The notes: generated from the letters alone by a model not told the origin. Shown: positions 39,811 to 48,637, numbered from the stretch's first letter. The stretch: 64,000 nt of DNA from Allobosea sp. OK403 (GCF_900113835.1 NZ_FOQV01000006.1:226782-290781); one strand, 5' to 3'. Made by a program: numbers and translations.

Positions 39811-41361
39811 ATGACGCAAACCACCCCGCGGCCGAACATGGCCCAACAAGCGCGCGTGCTTTTCTCCGTCTGCCTTGCCGCCGCGGCGATGCCGCTGACC
39901 TTCACCGGGCCGGCCGTGGCGCTCCCCGCCATCGGTCGGGCGCTCGGGGGCAGTCCGATCGCGCTCAACTGGGTCACCAATGCCTTCATGTTGACCTTCG
40001 GATCGAGCCTGATGGTGGCAGGCGCGCTCGCCGATGCCTATGGCCGCAAGCGCATCTTCCTCGTCGGCGTCGGCGCATTCGCCGTGCTCTCGATGGCGCT
40101 CGCCGTTGCGCCCGATATCCTCTGGTTCGATCTGGGGCGCGCAGCTCAGGGTGTGGCGGCGGCAGCCGCCTTTTCGAGCGGCATGGCGGCTCTTGCCCAG
40201 GAGTTCGACGGGCCGGCACGCATCCGTGCCTTCAGCATCGTCGGCACCAGTTTTGGCGTCGGCCTTGCCTTCGGGCCGATTGCGTCGGGCCTGATGATCG
40301 ATGCCTTCGGCTGGCGCAGCATTTTTGGGCTCGTGGTTGTGCTGGCGGTGCTGGCCTTCGTACTCGGCATGCGCGCTCTCCGGGAATCGCGTGATCCGGA
40401 GGCGGGCGGACTCGATTGGCGGGGCGCAATCAGCTTCACCCTGGCGCTTGCGCTCTTCACCTATGGCGTGCTGCTGGCGCCCGAGCGCGGCTGGGCTGAG
40501 CCGACCGTGATGGGCCTGCTGGCCGGTGCCGTTGCGCTGTTCGTTGCCTTCGGCGTGATCGAGCGGCGCGTCGCCCGGCCGATGCTGGACCTGACCCTGT
40601 TCCGCTATCCACGCTTCGTCGGCGTGCAATTGCTGGCGGCAGCACCAGCCTATGCCTTCGTGGTGTTGCTGATCCTGCTGCCGGTGCGCTTCATCGGCAT
40701 CGAGGGCCTGAGCGAGATCGCGGCCGGCCGTCTGATGATCGCCTTGTCGGCGCCGCTGCTTGTGCTGCCGATCGCAGCTGGCCTGCTGACGCGCTGGTTC
40801 TCACCGGCAACGATCTGCGGCGTTGGGCTTCTGATCGCCGCTCTCGGCCTGTTCTGGCTGAGCCGGATGTCGGTCGGTGGCGAGATCCTGGGCGTCGTCC
40901 TGCCGATGGCACTGATCGGTATCGGCATCAGCCTGCCCTGGGGGCTGATGGACGGGCTTGCCGTCAGCGTCGTGCCCAAGGAGCGCGCGGGCATGGCGAC
41001 CGGCATCTTCAGCACTACCCGCGTCGCTGGCGAGGGCGTGGCGCTGGCTGTGGTCAGCGCCGTGCTCTCGGCCCTGACAGCGGGGCATCTGACGGCGGGT
41101 GGCGCCGTGGCGAACGCGGGCCCGGCCGCGCAACGTCTCGTCACCGGCGATCTGGCGGGCGCAACGGCTGCGTTGCCGCAGATTGGTCATGTGATGTTGC
41201 TTCAGGGCTATGGCGCCGCCTTCACCACGCTCCTCCTGGTGCTCTGCGCCATCACTGTCGTCACCGCGATCGTCGTCTTCGTCTTTCTCGGGCGTGGGAC
41301 AGAGCAGGTTACCGAGCTGGCGGAAGAGACCGAAGAGCGCCTCTGCACCTCGCAAGCTTGA
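39811..41361 (+). CDS. MFS transporter, DHA2 (14-TM drug:H+ antiporter) family
   Basis: A 516-residue transporter with about 14 helices. The signature loops are present: ALADAYGRKRIFLVGVG (motif A) and AFSIVGTSFGVGLAFGPIASGLMID (motif C of antiporters). This fits the QacA/EmrB-like DHA2 group, exporting amphipathic compounds in exchange for protons. ATG 39811 directly precedes the conserved region. Divergent LysR control suggests substrate-induced export. The C-terminal end is acidic (TELAEETEERL). Confidence 0.9.
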   Translation: MTQTTPRPNMAQQARVLFSVCLAAAAMPLTFTGPAVALPAIGRALGGSPIALNWVTNAFMLTFGSSLMVAGALADAYGRKRIFLVGVGAFAVLSMALAVAPDILWFDLGRAAQGVAAAAAFSSGMAALAQEFDGPARIRAFSIVGTSFGVGLAFGPIASGLMIDAFGWRSIFGLVVVLAVLAFVLGMRALRESRDPEAGGLDWRGAISFTLALALFTYGVLLAPERGWAEPTVMGLLAGAVALFVAFGVIERRVARPMLDLTLFRYPRFVGVQLLAAAPAYAFVVLLILLPVRFIGIEGLSEIAAGRLMIALSAPLLVLPIAAGLLTRWFSPATICGVGLLIAALGLFWLSRMSVGGEILGVVLPMALIGIGISLPWGLMDGLAVSVVPKERAGMATGIFSTTRVAGEGVALAVVSAVLSALTAGHLTAGGAVANAGPAAQRLVTGDLAGATAALPQIGHVMLLQGYGAAFTTLLLVLCAITVVTAIVVFVFLGRGTEQVTELAEETEERLCTSQA

Positions 41362-41370
41362 GCTCGCTCC

Positions 41371-42144
41371 TCAATATCCGAACTGCTCGCGCAGGATCCG
41401 CTCGTCCAGGCTGTGGCCGGGATCGTGCAGCATGACGAGATCGATGCTGCGGTCGATCGCTATCGAGACCGAGACGACGTTCTCGATCTGGGTATGGTCG
41501 GCGACGGCGCTGACAGGCCGCTTGCCCGCCTCCAGCACCTCGATCATGACCTTGGCGTGCTCGGGCAGGAGCGCGCCGCGCCAGCGCCTGGGCCGGAATG
41601 CAGAGATCGGGGTCAAGGCGAGCAGCGGCGCGTCGAGCGGCAGGATCGGGCCGTTGGCCGAGAGATTGTAGGCGGTCGAGCCCGCCGGCGTCGCCAGCAG
41701 CACGCCGTCGGCAACGAGCTCGTCGAGGCGGACCTGTCCGTCGACGGAGATACGTAATTTGGCGGCCTGATAGGAGCGGCGCAGCAGCGAGACCTCGTTG
41801 ATCGCCTTGGCTTCGACTTCTGTGCCGTCCTGGTCGAGGGCATGCATGGCGAGCGGATGCACCACGCTGCGGCGCGCTGCTTCTAGCTTCTTCGTCAGGC
41901 CGCGCTCGCGAAACTCGTTCATCAGGAAGCCGACGGAGCCGCGGTTCATGCCGTAGATCGGCTTGCCGGTGCCGAGAAAGCGGTGCAGCACCTGCAGCAT
42001 CAGCCCGTCGCCGCCGAGCGCGACGACGACATCGGCCGTCGCTGGATCGGCGTTGCCATAGCGGTCGACCAGCTTGGCGAGCGCGGCCTGCGCCTCCGGC
42101 GTCTCGCTGGCGATGAAGGAGATGGCGGTGAAACGCGCGGTCAT
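41371..42144 (-). CDS. nadK: NAD kinase
   Basis: Phosphorylates NAD to NADP. The 257-residue protein carries the catalytic GGDG (44-47, in VALGGDGLMLQVLHRF), the second motif NRGSVGFLMNEF and the glycine-rich LLATPAGSTAYNLSANGPILPL. The start at 42144 follows a frame open back to 42192; ATG 42144 begins next to the first strand. It is a lone gene followed closely by the convergent MFS gene (nine bases between stops). Confidence 0.95.
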   Translation of the reverse strand: MTARFTAISFIASETPEAQAALAKLVDRYGNADPATADVVVALGGDGLMLQVLHRFLGTGKPIYGMNRGSVGFLMNEFRERGLTKKLEAARRSVVHPLAMHALDQDGTEVEAKAINEVSLLRRSYQAAKLRISVDGQVRLDELVADGVLLATPAGSTAYNLSANGPILPLDAPLLALTPISAFRPRRWRGALLPEHAKVMIEVLEAGKRPVSAVADHTQIENVVSVSIAIDRSIDLVMLHDPGHSLDERILREQFGY

Positions 42145-42227
42145 CGCATGTCCTGACGGCGCTCCGCATGGGAGCCGAGCCGTGCTTAGCATGGCCGGAG
42201 TGAGGCCTGCGAGAGCGCGCCAACAAA

Positions 42228-42355
42228 AAAGGCCGGGGCTAGAGCAGTTTCCGATCCGGTTGGATCGTTCAACAGCTCTAGCTCCTTGTTTTGACGCGTT
42301 TTCTTCACGCGAACCGGTGCCACTTCGCTCGAAAACGCTCTTGGCCCCGGCCTTT
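42228..42355 (-). terminator. Terminator interrupted by a palindromic repeat in its loop
   Basis: AAAGGCCGGGGC (42228-42239) and GCCCCGGCCTTT (42344-42355) form a perfect 12-bp stem. On the minus strand the second arm is followed by TTTTTTG, so it is a normal intrinsic terminator for the metallo-beta-lactamase-fold gene ending at 42382. The loop holds a ~104-bp palindromic repeat (42240-42343) instead of a few bases. Confidence 0.7.
42239..42342. repeat. Two-module palindromic element (CTAGAGC..GCTCTT)
   Basis: Module A: CTAGAGC (42239-42245) to GCTCTAG (42275-42281), with inner CGATCC/GGATCG. Module B: about 42288-42342, GCGTTTTC..GAAAACGC around TTCACGCGAACCGGTGCCACTTCGC... The same two modules in the same order occur at 54631-54736; B alone with another partner occurs at 51572-51630. 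Read in one frame this copy encodes LEQFPIRLDRS, as the in-gene copy does. Confidence 0.88.
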
Positions 42356-42381
42356 CGGATGATCGGCGCGGAAAGCGCTTG

Positions 42382-43368
42382 TCAGATCGCAGCGCTCCAC
42401 TGCACCGGCACCATCTCGAAGCCATTGCCGGCCTTGGCGATGTAGCCCGTAGCGGGGAAGGGGGCGTGGTAGAACGCGACCTGCATCTTGTCGGCCGAGA
42501 CCATGTCGAGCAGTTTGCGGCGCGTCGCCGCCGCTTGCGGCCCGTCCATGTCGAAGACGGCCGACCAATCCGGGTTGCGCACGAACAGCGCCGGGTGGTT
42601 GGTGGTGTCGGACATGATCATCAGCTTGCCCGAGCCGGAGCTCAGCGCGAAGGTGGTGTGCCCCGGCGTATGGCCGGGCGCGGCGATCGCGGTCAGGCCC
42701 GGCAGGATCTCCTTGCCGCTCTCGAACTGCTTCACATCCTTGGCGATGGGCGAAAAGACGCGGCGGACGCCGGCGAACGCGCCCTTCAGGCCTTCGGGCG
42801 CTGCGCTCATCTTGGCGTCATCCATCCAGAAGGCCCACTCGGCTGCCGGCACCATCACCTCGGCATTCGGGAAGACGGTGCTGCCGTCCTTCAGGCGGAA
42901 GCCGTTGATGTGGTCGCCATGGAAATGGCTGAAGACCACGGTCGAGACGTTCTTGGGATCGAAGCCGGCAGCCTTGAAGTTGGCCATCCAGGTGCCCGAT
43001 GTCGGCGCGCCGGAATCACCGTTGCCGGTGTCGATCAAGGTCAGCTTGCCGGCGCTCTCGATGGCGAGCGTGGTGAAGGTGATGTTCAGCGCGTCTGCGG
43101 GCAGGAATGCCTGCTCCATCGCCTTCTTGACGTCGGCGAGCTCGGCGTTCCTGACGAAGCCTTCGAGCGGCCGCTTGCCGAAGCCGTCATTGATGGCGGT
43201 CAGCGTGACGTCGCCGATCTTGTAACGATAGAATCCGGGGGCCTGGTTCACTGGGGCTCCTTGCGCTTGGGCCGGACGGGGGCCGGCGGGCAGGTCGAAA
43301 GTCGTGGCTGCGGCGAGCGCGCCTGCGCCGGCGAGAACGGCGCGGCGCGATGGCTCGAATTTCATCAT
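42382..43368 (-). CDS. exported metallo-beta-lactamase-fold hydrolase
   Basis: A 328-residue metallohydrolase. The metal-binding motif is FSHFHGDHINGF; further ligands are in APGHTPGHT and SDTTNH. The N-terminus has a Tat-type signal, SRRAVLAGAGALAAATTF. Proteins with this layout include lactonases (quorum quenching) and general periplasmic esterases; the substrate is not known. GGGGGAGA lies upstream, and the second ATG (43368) has better spacing than the first (43374). Transcription ends at a terminator whose loop carries a repeat element. Confidence 0.87.
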   Translation of the reverse strand: MMKFEPSRRAVLAGAGALAAATTFDLPAGPRPAQAQGAPVNQAPGFYRYKIGDVTLTAINDGFGKRPLEGFVRNAELADVKKAMEQAFLPADALNITFTTLAIESAGKLTLIDTGNGDSGAPTSGTWMANFKAAGFDPKNVSTVVFSHFHGDHINGFRLKDGSTVFPNAEVMVPAAEWAFWMDDAKMSAAPEGLKGAFAGVRRVFSPIAKDVKQFESGKEILPGLTAIAAPGHTPGHTTFALSSGSGKLMIMSDTTNHPALFVRNPDWSAVFDMDGPQAAATRRKLLDMVSADKMQVAFYHAPFPATGYIAKAGNGFEMVPVQWSAAI

Positions 43369-43501
43369 GGACATTTCTCCCCCTTGGCTCGGCTCGGTTC
43401 AGCCTCGTTGGACCCTAAAGACCGATGTGGCAGGTTCAACAGCGCCTTGGCTGCGTGGGGTCAAGTTTCCGTGAACGGCGGCGCCCTGCCCAGAGGCGCG
43501 G

Positions 43502-43558
43502 CTAGAGCGGGATGCGAAAAAGTGGCACCCGGTTTTTCGCAATCGATCCTGCTCCAGC
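43502..43558. repeat. Palindromic repeat of the GAAAA..TTTTC family
   Basis: CTAGAGC starts at 43502, and GATGCGAAAAAG (43511-43522) pairs loosely with TTTTTCGCAATC (43533-43544) around GGCACCCGG. The sequence TTAGATGAGAGACGGATTCA that follows (43561-43580) recurs in part near 20021 and, inverted, near 13625. Confidence 0.7.
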
Positions 43559-43590
43559 TCTTAGATGAGAGACGGATTCAGATTGAGTGC

Positions 43591-44022
43591 TCAAGGCTTC
43601 GAGGAGGGGCGTTGCCGGGGCGTGTAATCGTCCTGCCGCGCGAAGGCCCGCAGCATCGCCGCGCACAGCGCGAGCGACCCCATCACGCCGTTGCCGGTGC
43701 ATTCGGCGACCAGAGCCTGGAAGGCTGCGGTGTTCTCGCCGGTCATGCATTGCAGGCTCCAGCCCCATTCCGGGGCCTTCTGGCGCAACAGCCCGACGGC
43801 GACCTCGATGTCGCCGGAGACGGTGCCCAGCGTCTTCCACAGCGATCCCTGTTGGTAAATGCCGCCCGCAGGCGCGCGTCGGCTGACCAGATTGGTGGGC
43901 TTGCGCCGGACGGTGTAGCCCAGCGCTTCGTAGATCTCGGCGTCGAGCATACGGTCGGGCTTGCTCGCCTCCTCGCAGCGTTCGGCCAGCGCCAGTAGAT
44001 GTTCCGGTCGAGTGTCCATCAT
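43591..44022 (-). CDS. hypothetical protein (phage-associated type)
   Basis: A 143-residue soluble protein of unknown function. The start HLLALAERCEEASKPDRMLDAEIYEALGY resembles a short domain often seen in phage-derived and stand-alone proteins of Hyphomicrobiales. The rest contains WGWSLQCMTGENTAAFQALV, also recurrent in these proteins. Nothing else phage-like lies nearby. It is located beside tRNA-Thr, but no integrase or att repeat is seen. Confidence 0.65.
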   Translation of the reverse strand: MMDTRPEHLLALAERCEEASKPDRMLDAEIYEALGYTVRRKPTNLVSRRAPAGGIYQQGSLWKTLGTVSGDIEVAVGLLRQKAPEWGWSLQCMTGENTAAFQALVAECTGNGVMGSLALCAAMLRAFARQDDYTPRQRPSSKP

Positions 44023-44160
44023 CCTCGTCCAGGCGGTTCCCTACGATGCGTGCCGCCGGGAGCAGCCTCGCTTCGGCTCCCGGTGTCGGCTTCCTGCGTC
44101 GTCTTCCCGTGTCATCGCCAGCAAAATGCAGGCCGCCTGCATCGAGGCCCCGATCGTGAC

Positions 44161-44235
44161 TGGTGCCGGTTGAGGGGATTGAACCCCCGACCTTCGGTTT
44201 ACAAAACCGCTGCTCTACCGCTGAGCTAAACCGGC
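44161..44235 (-). tRNA. tRNA-Thr (TGT)
   Basis: The minus strand folds as a complete tRNA: acceptor GCCGGTT/AACCGGC, D-arm GCTC..GAGC, anticodon loop TTTGTAA (anticodon TGT), T-loop GTTCAATCC, encoded CCA end. Confidence 0.95.
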
Positions 44236-44300
44236 GTCCGATCACAGGGCATGCGGTTACCAGTCGATCGCGCCGAGAGCAAGATCGGGCGGTCCATGCC

Positions 44301-44332
44301 AAAAGAAAAGCCCCGCCACGAGGGCGGGGCTT
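44301..44332 (-). terminator. Terminator of the MHS transporter gene
   Basis: AAGCCCCGCC (44308-44317) and GGCGGGGCTT (44323-44332) form a 10-bp stem; on the minus strand it continues with TTCTTTT. It lies 26 bases beyond the stop of the transporter. Confidence 0.85.
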
Positions 44333-44357
44333 CGCATCAGGGCCGTTGCTGGCGGGT

Positions 44358-46016
44358 TTACGACTTGTAGATGTCGCGATCCTTGGTCTCCGGCAGCAGC
44401 AGGAGGCCGATGACGAAGGTCATCATCGCGACAATGATCGGATACCACAGGCCCGAGAAGATGTTGCCGCTGGCCGCCACGATGGCGAAGGCCGTCGGAG
44501 GCAGGAAGCCGCCGAACCAGCCATTGCCGATATGATAGGGCAGCGACATGCCGGTGTAGCGGATGCGGGTCGGGAAGAGTTCGACCAGCAGGGCTGCGAT
44601 CGGCCCGTAGACCATCGTCACGAAGATAACGAGGATGAACAGGATACCGGCGGCCTGCAATGCGCGGGCGCTGCTGAACATCTCGCCGAACGACGGCGTC
44701 TTCAGGATGGTCGGATCGCCGGCCTTGGGATAACCCGCAGCCTGTGCCGCCGTGACCAGATCAGCGGCTGCCGACGGCGCCGCCGTGCCGTTGATCGTCG
44801 CCGCCAAAGCCGAGCCGGCGGGACCGTTGACGAGGTCGTAGTGGATCGAGTTGGTCGCGAGCGTCCGGCGCAGAGTGTCGCAGGGCTCGGTGAAGTTGCG
44901 CACGCCGACCGGGTCGAACAGCGAGCCGCACTTGGCGGGATCGGCGGTGAGCACGAGCTTCACCGTCTCGGTCGCGCTGATCAGCTTTGGATTGGCGGTC
45001 TTGGCCAGCATCGTGAACAGCGGGAAATAGCTGATCGCGGCGATCAGGCAGCCGGCGAGCAGAATCGGCTTGCGGCCGATCTTATCGGAAAGCCAGCCGA
45101 AGAAGATGAAGAACGGCGTGCCTGCCAGCAGCGAGAGTGCGATCAGGAGGTTGGCGGTGGTGCCGTCGATCTTCAGCGTCTGGGTCATGAAGAACAGGGC
45201 GTAGAACTGTCCTGTGTACCAGACGACGGCCTGGCCGGCGGTGCCACCAAAGAGCGCGATCAGGCCGATCTTGGCGTTGGACCAGGTGCCGAAAGCCTCG
45301 CTGAGCGGGGCCTTCGAGCCGGTGCCCTCTTCCTTCATCTTCACGAAGGCCGGCGATTCGGCGAGCTGGAGGCGGATCCAGATCGAGACGCCCAGCAGCA
45401 GGATCGAAACCAGGAACGGAACGCGCCAACCCCAGGCCGCGAAGGCCTCAGGCGACATGCTGAGCCGCAGGACCAGGATGACGATCAGCGACAGCATCAG
45501 GCCGACGGTCGCTGTTGTCTGGATCCAAGAGGTGTAGAAGCCGCGCCGGCTTTGCGGGGCGTGCTCGGCGACATAGGTCGCGGCGCCACCATATTCGCCG
45601 CCGAGCGCCAGGCCCTGGAGCAGGCGGCAGATGATGAAGGCGGTTGGCGCGAGATAGCCGATCGATTCGAAGCTCGGCAGCAAGCCGACGACGAAGGTCG
45701 CCAGGCCCATGACGGTCATGGTGACGAGGAAGGTGTATTTGCGGCCGATCAGGTCGCCGAGGCGGCCGAAGAACAGCGCACCGAAGGGGCGCACCGCGAA
45801 ACCGGCGGCGAAACCGAAGAGGACGAAGATGAACTTCGCCGTGTCGTTGGTACCCGGAACGAAGGTCTGCGCGATGTTGGCGGCGAGCGAGCCGGCCAGA
45901 TAGAAATCATACCATTCGAAGACTGTGCCGGCCGATGAGGCGATGATGACCTTGCGTTCTTCCTTGGTCATCGGGCGCGGCGTCGCGGCCCCCGATGTCT
46001 GTGCTGCCATGCTCAT
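44358..46016 (-). CDS. MFS transporter, metabolite:H+ symporter (MHS) family
   Basis: A 552-residue transporter with 12 helices and the MHS signatures ASSAGTVFEWYDFYLAGSLA and FGRLGDLIGRKYTFLVTM. MHS members import organic acids, betaines or similar solutes with protons. A long periplasmic loop of about 110 residues with two Cys (KCGSLFDP, EPCDTLRR) lies between helices 7 and 8, as in a subset of the family. ATG 46016 has CAGGGGAGAA upstream; the longer frame to 46124 lacks support. The promoter region holds three copies of CCGGACTG. Confidence 0.9.
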   Translation of the reverse strand: MSMAAQTSGAATPRPMTKEERKVIIASSAGTVFEWYDFYLAGSLAANIAQTFVPGTNDTAKFIFVLFGFAAGFAVRPFGALFFGRLGDLIGRKYTFLVTMTVMGLATFVVGLLPSFESIGYLAPTAFIICRLLQGLALGGEYGGAATYVAEHAPQSRRGFYTSWIQTTATVGLMLSLIVILVLRLSMSPEAFAAWGWRVPFLVSILLLGVSIWIRLQLAESPAFVKMKEEGTGSKAPLSEAFGTWSNAKIGLIALFGGTAGQAVVWYTGQFYALFFMTQTLKIDGTTANLLIALSLLAGTPFFIFFGWLSDKIGRKPILLAGCLIAAISYFPLFTMLAKTANPKLISATETVKLVLTADPAKCGSLFDPVGVRNFTEPCDTLRRTLATNSIHYDLVNGPAGSALAATINGTAAPSAAADLVTAAQAAGYPKAGDPTILKTPSFGEMFSSARALQAAGILFILVIFVTMVYGPIAALLVELFPTRIRYTGMSLPYHIGNGWFGGFLPPTAFAIVAASGNIFSGLWYPIIVAMMTFVIGLLLLPETKDRDIYKS

Positions 46017-46328
46017 GGCGTTCTCCCCTGCTCGTTGCCCGACAGTCGGAAAATCCGGACTGCGCGATTGCACGCGGCTCGTTTTCTTGCGAAGCGTAGC
46101 CCCATGTCGCCGGACTGAGGCCAAAGGCCCCCCATTTCCGGACTGACCGAAGCAATGCGCGCACGAATTACGCAGTGCAATCAGGCAGATGGTCTTGCAT
46201 CTTTAGGCTTACGACCTTTGGCGGGAGGGGCCCCGGTCGGCCGTCGGCACGATCATGCTCCCGCCGGAACGAGCGCACTGAGGCCGAGGGTTCCTCGCCG
46301 GTCGTGCGCCGGTCGAGCTGGGACCGCC
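46017..46328. promoter_or_regulatory. 312-bp spacer with three CCGGACTG repeats upstream of the MHS transporter
   Basis: CCGGACTG occurs at 46055-46062, 46110-46117 and 46138-46145 in the same orientation. The first is part of an imperfect palindrome CAGTCGGAAAATCCGGACTG (46043-46062). A small GGCC/GGCC hairpin lies at 46119-46129. The repeats are placed where an operator of the transporter gene would be. No gene is seen in the spacer. Confidence 0.4.
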
Positions 46329-47141
46329 TCAGCGCCGCCGGCTGGCGGCGTAGAGCGCAATCGCGGTCGCGTTCGAGACGTTGAGGCTGGTGATCGTGCC
46401 CGGCACCTCGAGCCGCGCCACATGATCGCAGAGATCGCGGCTGCGCTGGCGCAGGCCCTTGCCCTCTGCGCCCATCACCATGACGAGCGGGCGACGGAGT
46501 TCGACATCGTCGAAGGCGATCTCGCCGTCTGAATCAAAACCGATGCGCAGGAAGCCGCGCTTGCCGAGTTCGTCGAGCGCATCGCCGAGATTGCGCACGG
46601 CGATCAGCGGCACATGCTCGAGCGCGCCCGAGGCCGATTTCGCCAGCACACCGGTCGCGGCCGGGGAATGGCGGATGGTGACGATCACCGCCGCCGCCGC
46701 GAAGGCGGCAGCCGAGCGCAGGATCGCACCGACATTGTGCGGGTCGGTGATCTGGTCGAGCGCCAGGACGACCGCATCGTCGGGCAGGCTGTCGAGATCG
46801 GGCGAGGGCAGGGGATCGCAGACGAGATAAAGTCCCTGATGCACCGAATCGGGCGTCAGCAGCCGGTCGATCTCGGATGGGCGAACGAGCTCGGCCTGCA
46901 GCGGCAGTTCGCCGATCTCCTCGGTCAACCGCTTCAGCGCGTTCTCGGTGGCGAGCAGGCGGCGATGGCGGCGCTTGGGATTGCGCAAAGCCTCGATGAC
47001 GGGATGGACACCATAGAGCACGGCCTCGTCGATATCGCCGGGGCGATGCGGCGGCGGCCCGTCGGAGTGGTGCGGCCGGCGGCCGCCGGCATGGTGGCCA
47101 GCGGGTCTTCCCGGCTTGGGGCGGAACGGCGCAGGCATCAT
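46329..47141 (-). CDS. rlmB: 23S rRNA (guanosine-2'-O-)-methyltransferase RlmB (TrmH/SpoU family)
   Basis: A 270-residue SPOUT methyltransferase. The first ~40 residues are basic and His/Pro-rich; then the substrate-binding domain VLYGVHPVIEALRN, and the SPOUT core with VVLALDQITDPHNVGAILRSAAAF, VMVMGAEGKGLRQ and VPGTITSLNVSNATAIALYA (the trefoil knot motifs 1-3). It methylates G2251 (E. coli numbering) of 23S rRNA. ATGATG at 47141 follows CTGGAGA. In alphaproteobacteria rlmB usually precedes tRNA-Tyr. Confidence 0.92.
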   Translation of the reverse strand: MMPAPFRPKPGRPAGHHAGGRRPHHSDGPPPHRPGDIDEAVLYGVHPVIEALRNPKRRHRRLLATENALKRLTEEIGELPLQAELVRPSEIDRLLTPDSVHQGLYLVCDPLPSPDLDSLPDDAVVLALDQITDPHNVGAILRSAAAFAAAAVIVTIRHSPAATGVLAKSASGALEHVPLIAVRNLGDALDELGKRGFLRIGFDSDGEIAFDDVELRRPLVMVMGAEGKGLRQRSRDLCDHVARLEVPGTITSLNVSNATAIALYAASRRR

Positions 47142-47255
47142 CGGTCTCCAGGGGGCGGATCTGTGCCGTGCCATGACACGCGCCGCTTGACCAGTGCCGA
47201 GGAGCCACGGCGGCACGATCCAGACGAAACTCAATGCAAGAAGGAGACATTATCG

Positions 47256-47840
47256 ATGACGGATGCAAGCGAGCGCCTGATCATCGTCACCGGCGGCCCG
47301 GGTTCTGGCAAGACGACGCTGCTTGCGGCGTTGGCGGCACGCGGCATCGCGATCTCGCCCGAGGCCGGGCGCGCGATCATCCGCGACCAGGTCGCAATCG
47401 ATGGCGCCGGCCTGCCCTGGGCGAATCGTGAGCTCTTCGCCGAATTGATGCTCGGCTTCGACATGCAGGCTTATCAGGCGGCAGTGGATCGCGGTGCCAA
47501 CGTCGTGTTTGATCGTGGAATCCCTGACATCGCCGGTTATCTGCGGCTATGCGGCGTGCCGGTGCCGGCGCATTTTATCCGGGCGATCGAGCGGTTCCGC
47601 TATGCCACCGAGGTCTTCATCGCGCCGCCCTGGCGCGACATCTTCGAGAATGACGCCGAGCGCCGGCAGGATTTTGACGAGGCGCGGCGCACCCATGACG
47701 CCATGCTCGCGGTTTATCGCGAGCATGGCTATGCGCTGACGAGACTTCCCTTCGGGACCGTCGAGGCGCGCGCGGACATGGTCGCCGCACGGATCGGTGC
47801 AATGCGACATTCGGTTGGAGACGGAGGGTTGACACACTGA
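47256..47840 (+). CDS. AAA family ATPase / kinase-like P-loop protein
   Basis: A 194-residue P-loop protein with Walker A GGPGSGKTT (about residues 13-21) near the N-terminus, and VVFDRGIPD as a Walker B-like strand. The fold resembles small nucleotide or metabolite kinases (AAA_28 type). PEAGRAIIRDQ and LFAELMLGFDMQAY are also shared by these proteins. AGAAGGAGA lies upstream of the ATG. The substrate is unknown. It sits between rlmB and tRNA-Tyr in an otherwise translation-related locus. Confidence 0.85.
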   Translation: MTDASERLIIVTGGPGSGKTTLLAALAARGIAISPEAGRAIIRDQVAIDGAGLPWANRELFAELMLGFDMQAYQAAVDRGANVVFDRGIPDIAGYLRLCGVPVPAHFIRAIERFRYATEVFIAPPWRDIFENDAERRQDFDEARRTHDAMLAVYREHGYALTRLPFGTVEARADMVAARIGAMRHSVGDGGLTH

Positions 47841-47931
47841 GGCCCGGTCACCATAAGTCCGGCCGCGCCTGTCGCCCGTCACGCAAGTGACACAGGCGGT
47901 CGCCTGCGGTTCAACCGCAACAGGCGCGGGC

Positions 47932-48016
47932 GGGGGAATGTCCCGAGCGGCAAAGGGGGCGGACTGTAAATCCGCTGGCTATGCCTTCGCAGGTTCGAGT
48001 CCTGCTTCCCCCACCA
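47932..48016 (+). tRNA. tRNA-Tyr (GTA)
   Basis: Acceptor GGGGGAA/TTCCCCC, long variable arm typical of tRNA-Tyr, anticodon loop CTGTAAA (anticodon GTA), T-loop GTTCGAGTC, encoded CCA. Confidence 0.96.
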
Positions 48017-48149
48017 TCCTTTCCTGCCCGACAACGGCAAGACGAAGCGGTTACGGCGCGCTTTGGGCCGTCGGGAGCCGGTCGGTTTCCGACACTGCGC
48101 CCCGGCATCTTGACATCGCTTCATTCATCGTCGATTCCGGTCCGGCGAT

Positions 48150-48223
48150 GCGGGTGTAGCTCAATGGTAGAGCAGCAGCCTTCCAAGCTGAATACGAGGG
48201 TTCGATTCCCTCCACCCGCTCCA
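48150..48223 (+). tRNA. tRNA-Gly (TCC)
   Basis: Acceptor GCGGGTG/CACCCGC, D-arm GCTC..GAGC, anticodon loop CTTCCAA (anticodon TCC), T-loop GTTCGATTC, encoded CCA. It follows tRNA-Tyr by 133 bases. Confidence 0.97.
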
Positions 48224-48637
48224 GCCTTCCCAAAGCATCATCCGCTTGAGCCTGGATTGGGCCACCCCGGAATTCGCTCGCGCGAGAATTCCCCGCATGC
48301 CCGAGCCGCGGCAAGGCGGCGAGAAGATTGACTGTCGTTTCCGCTCCGCTTTCGGGCGCATTTTCTCGAAGCAGTCGGTTCTCCAGAGATTTATCGTTTT
48401 TGAGCCGCGCCTCTGGACCCGCCCGGCTTTCTCCCTAATGTGCCTGCAGTTTTGACATGGGGCGGCCTTCCCAAGATCTCGAGGGCGCGCGGTGCGGCAA
48501 TGCTGGTGAACATCTCTGCCGCACGATCGATGCGGAGCTGCGCGGGCCAGGGTTTCGCGCCGCAGCCCCGCTTGGTTTTCTAGGAATGTGCAGCCGCCTC
48601 TTGCGTCCGCGCGCATTCTCGCCACTGCGTTAGCGCC
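48224..48637. other. 414-bp spacer after tRNA-Gly
   Basis: No gene is recognised. It contains a near-palindrome GGAATTCGCTCGCGCGAGAA (48269-48288, with TTCC completing the outer arm to 48292) and an AT-richer patch (about 48350-48450) that could hold a promoter for the TRAP operon. No copy of the tRNA 3' end is found that would mark an attachment site. Confidence 0.4.

Noticed and set aside
44161..44235. tRNA-Thr as an attachment site for an element carrying the phage-associated hypothetical gene and the MHS transporter
   Set aside because: No integrase, no second copy of the tRNA 3' end and no phage structural gene are visible nearby.
47256..47840. Toxin kinase of a toxin-antitoxin pair
   Set aside because: No small partner gene overlaps it, and the fold features fit a metabolite kinase-like P-loop protein equally well.
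48150..48223. Attachment site duplication of the tRNA-Gly 3' end near tuf
   Set aside because: Scanning 62.9-63.4 kb by eye found only a short CCTCCACC match (near 63362-63368), which is not enough to call an att site.
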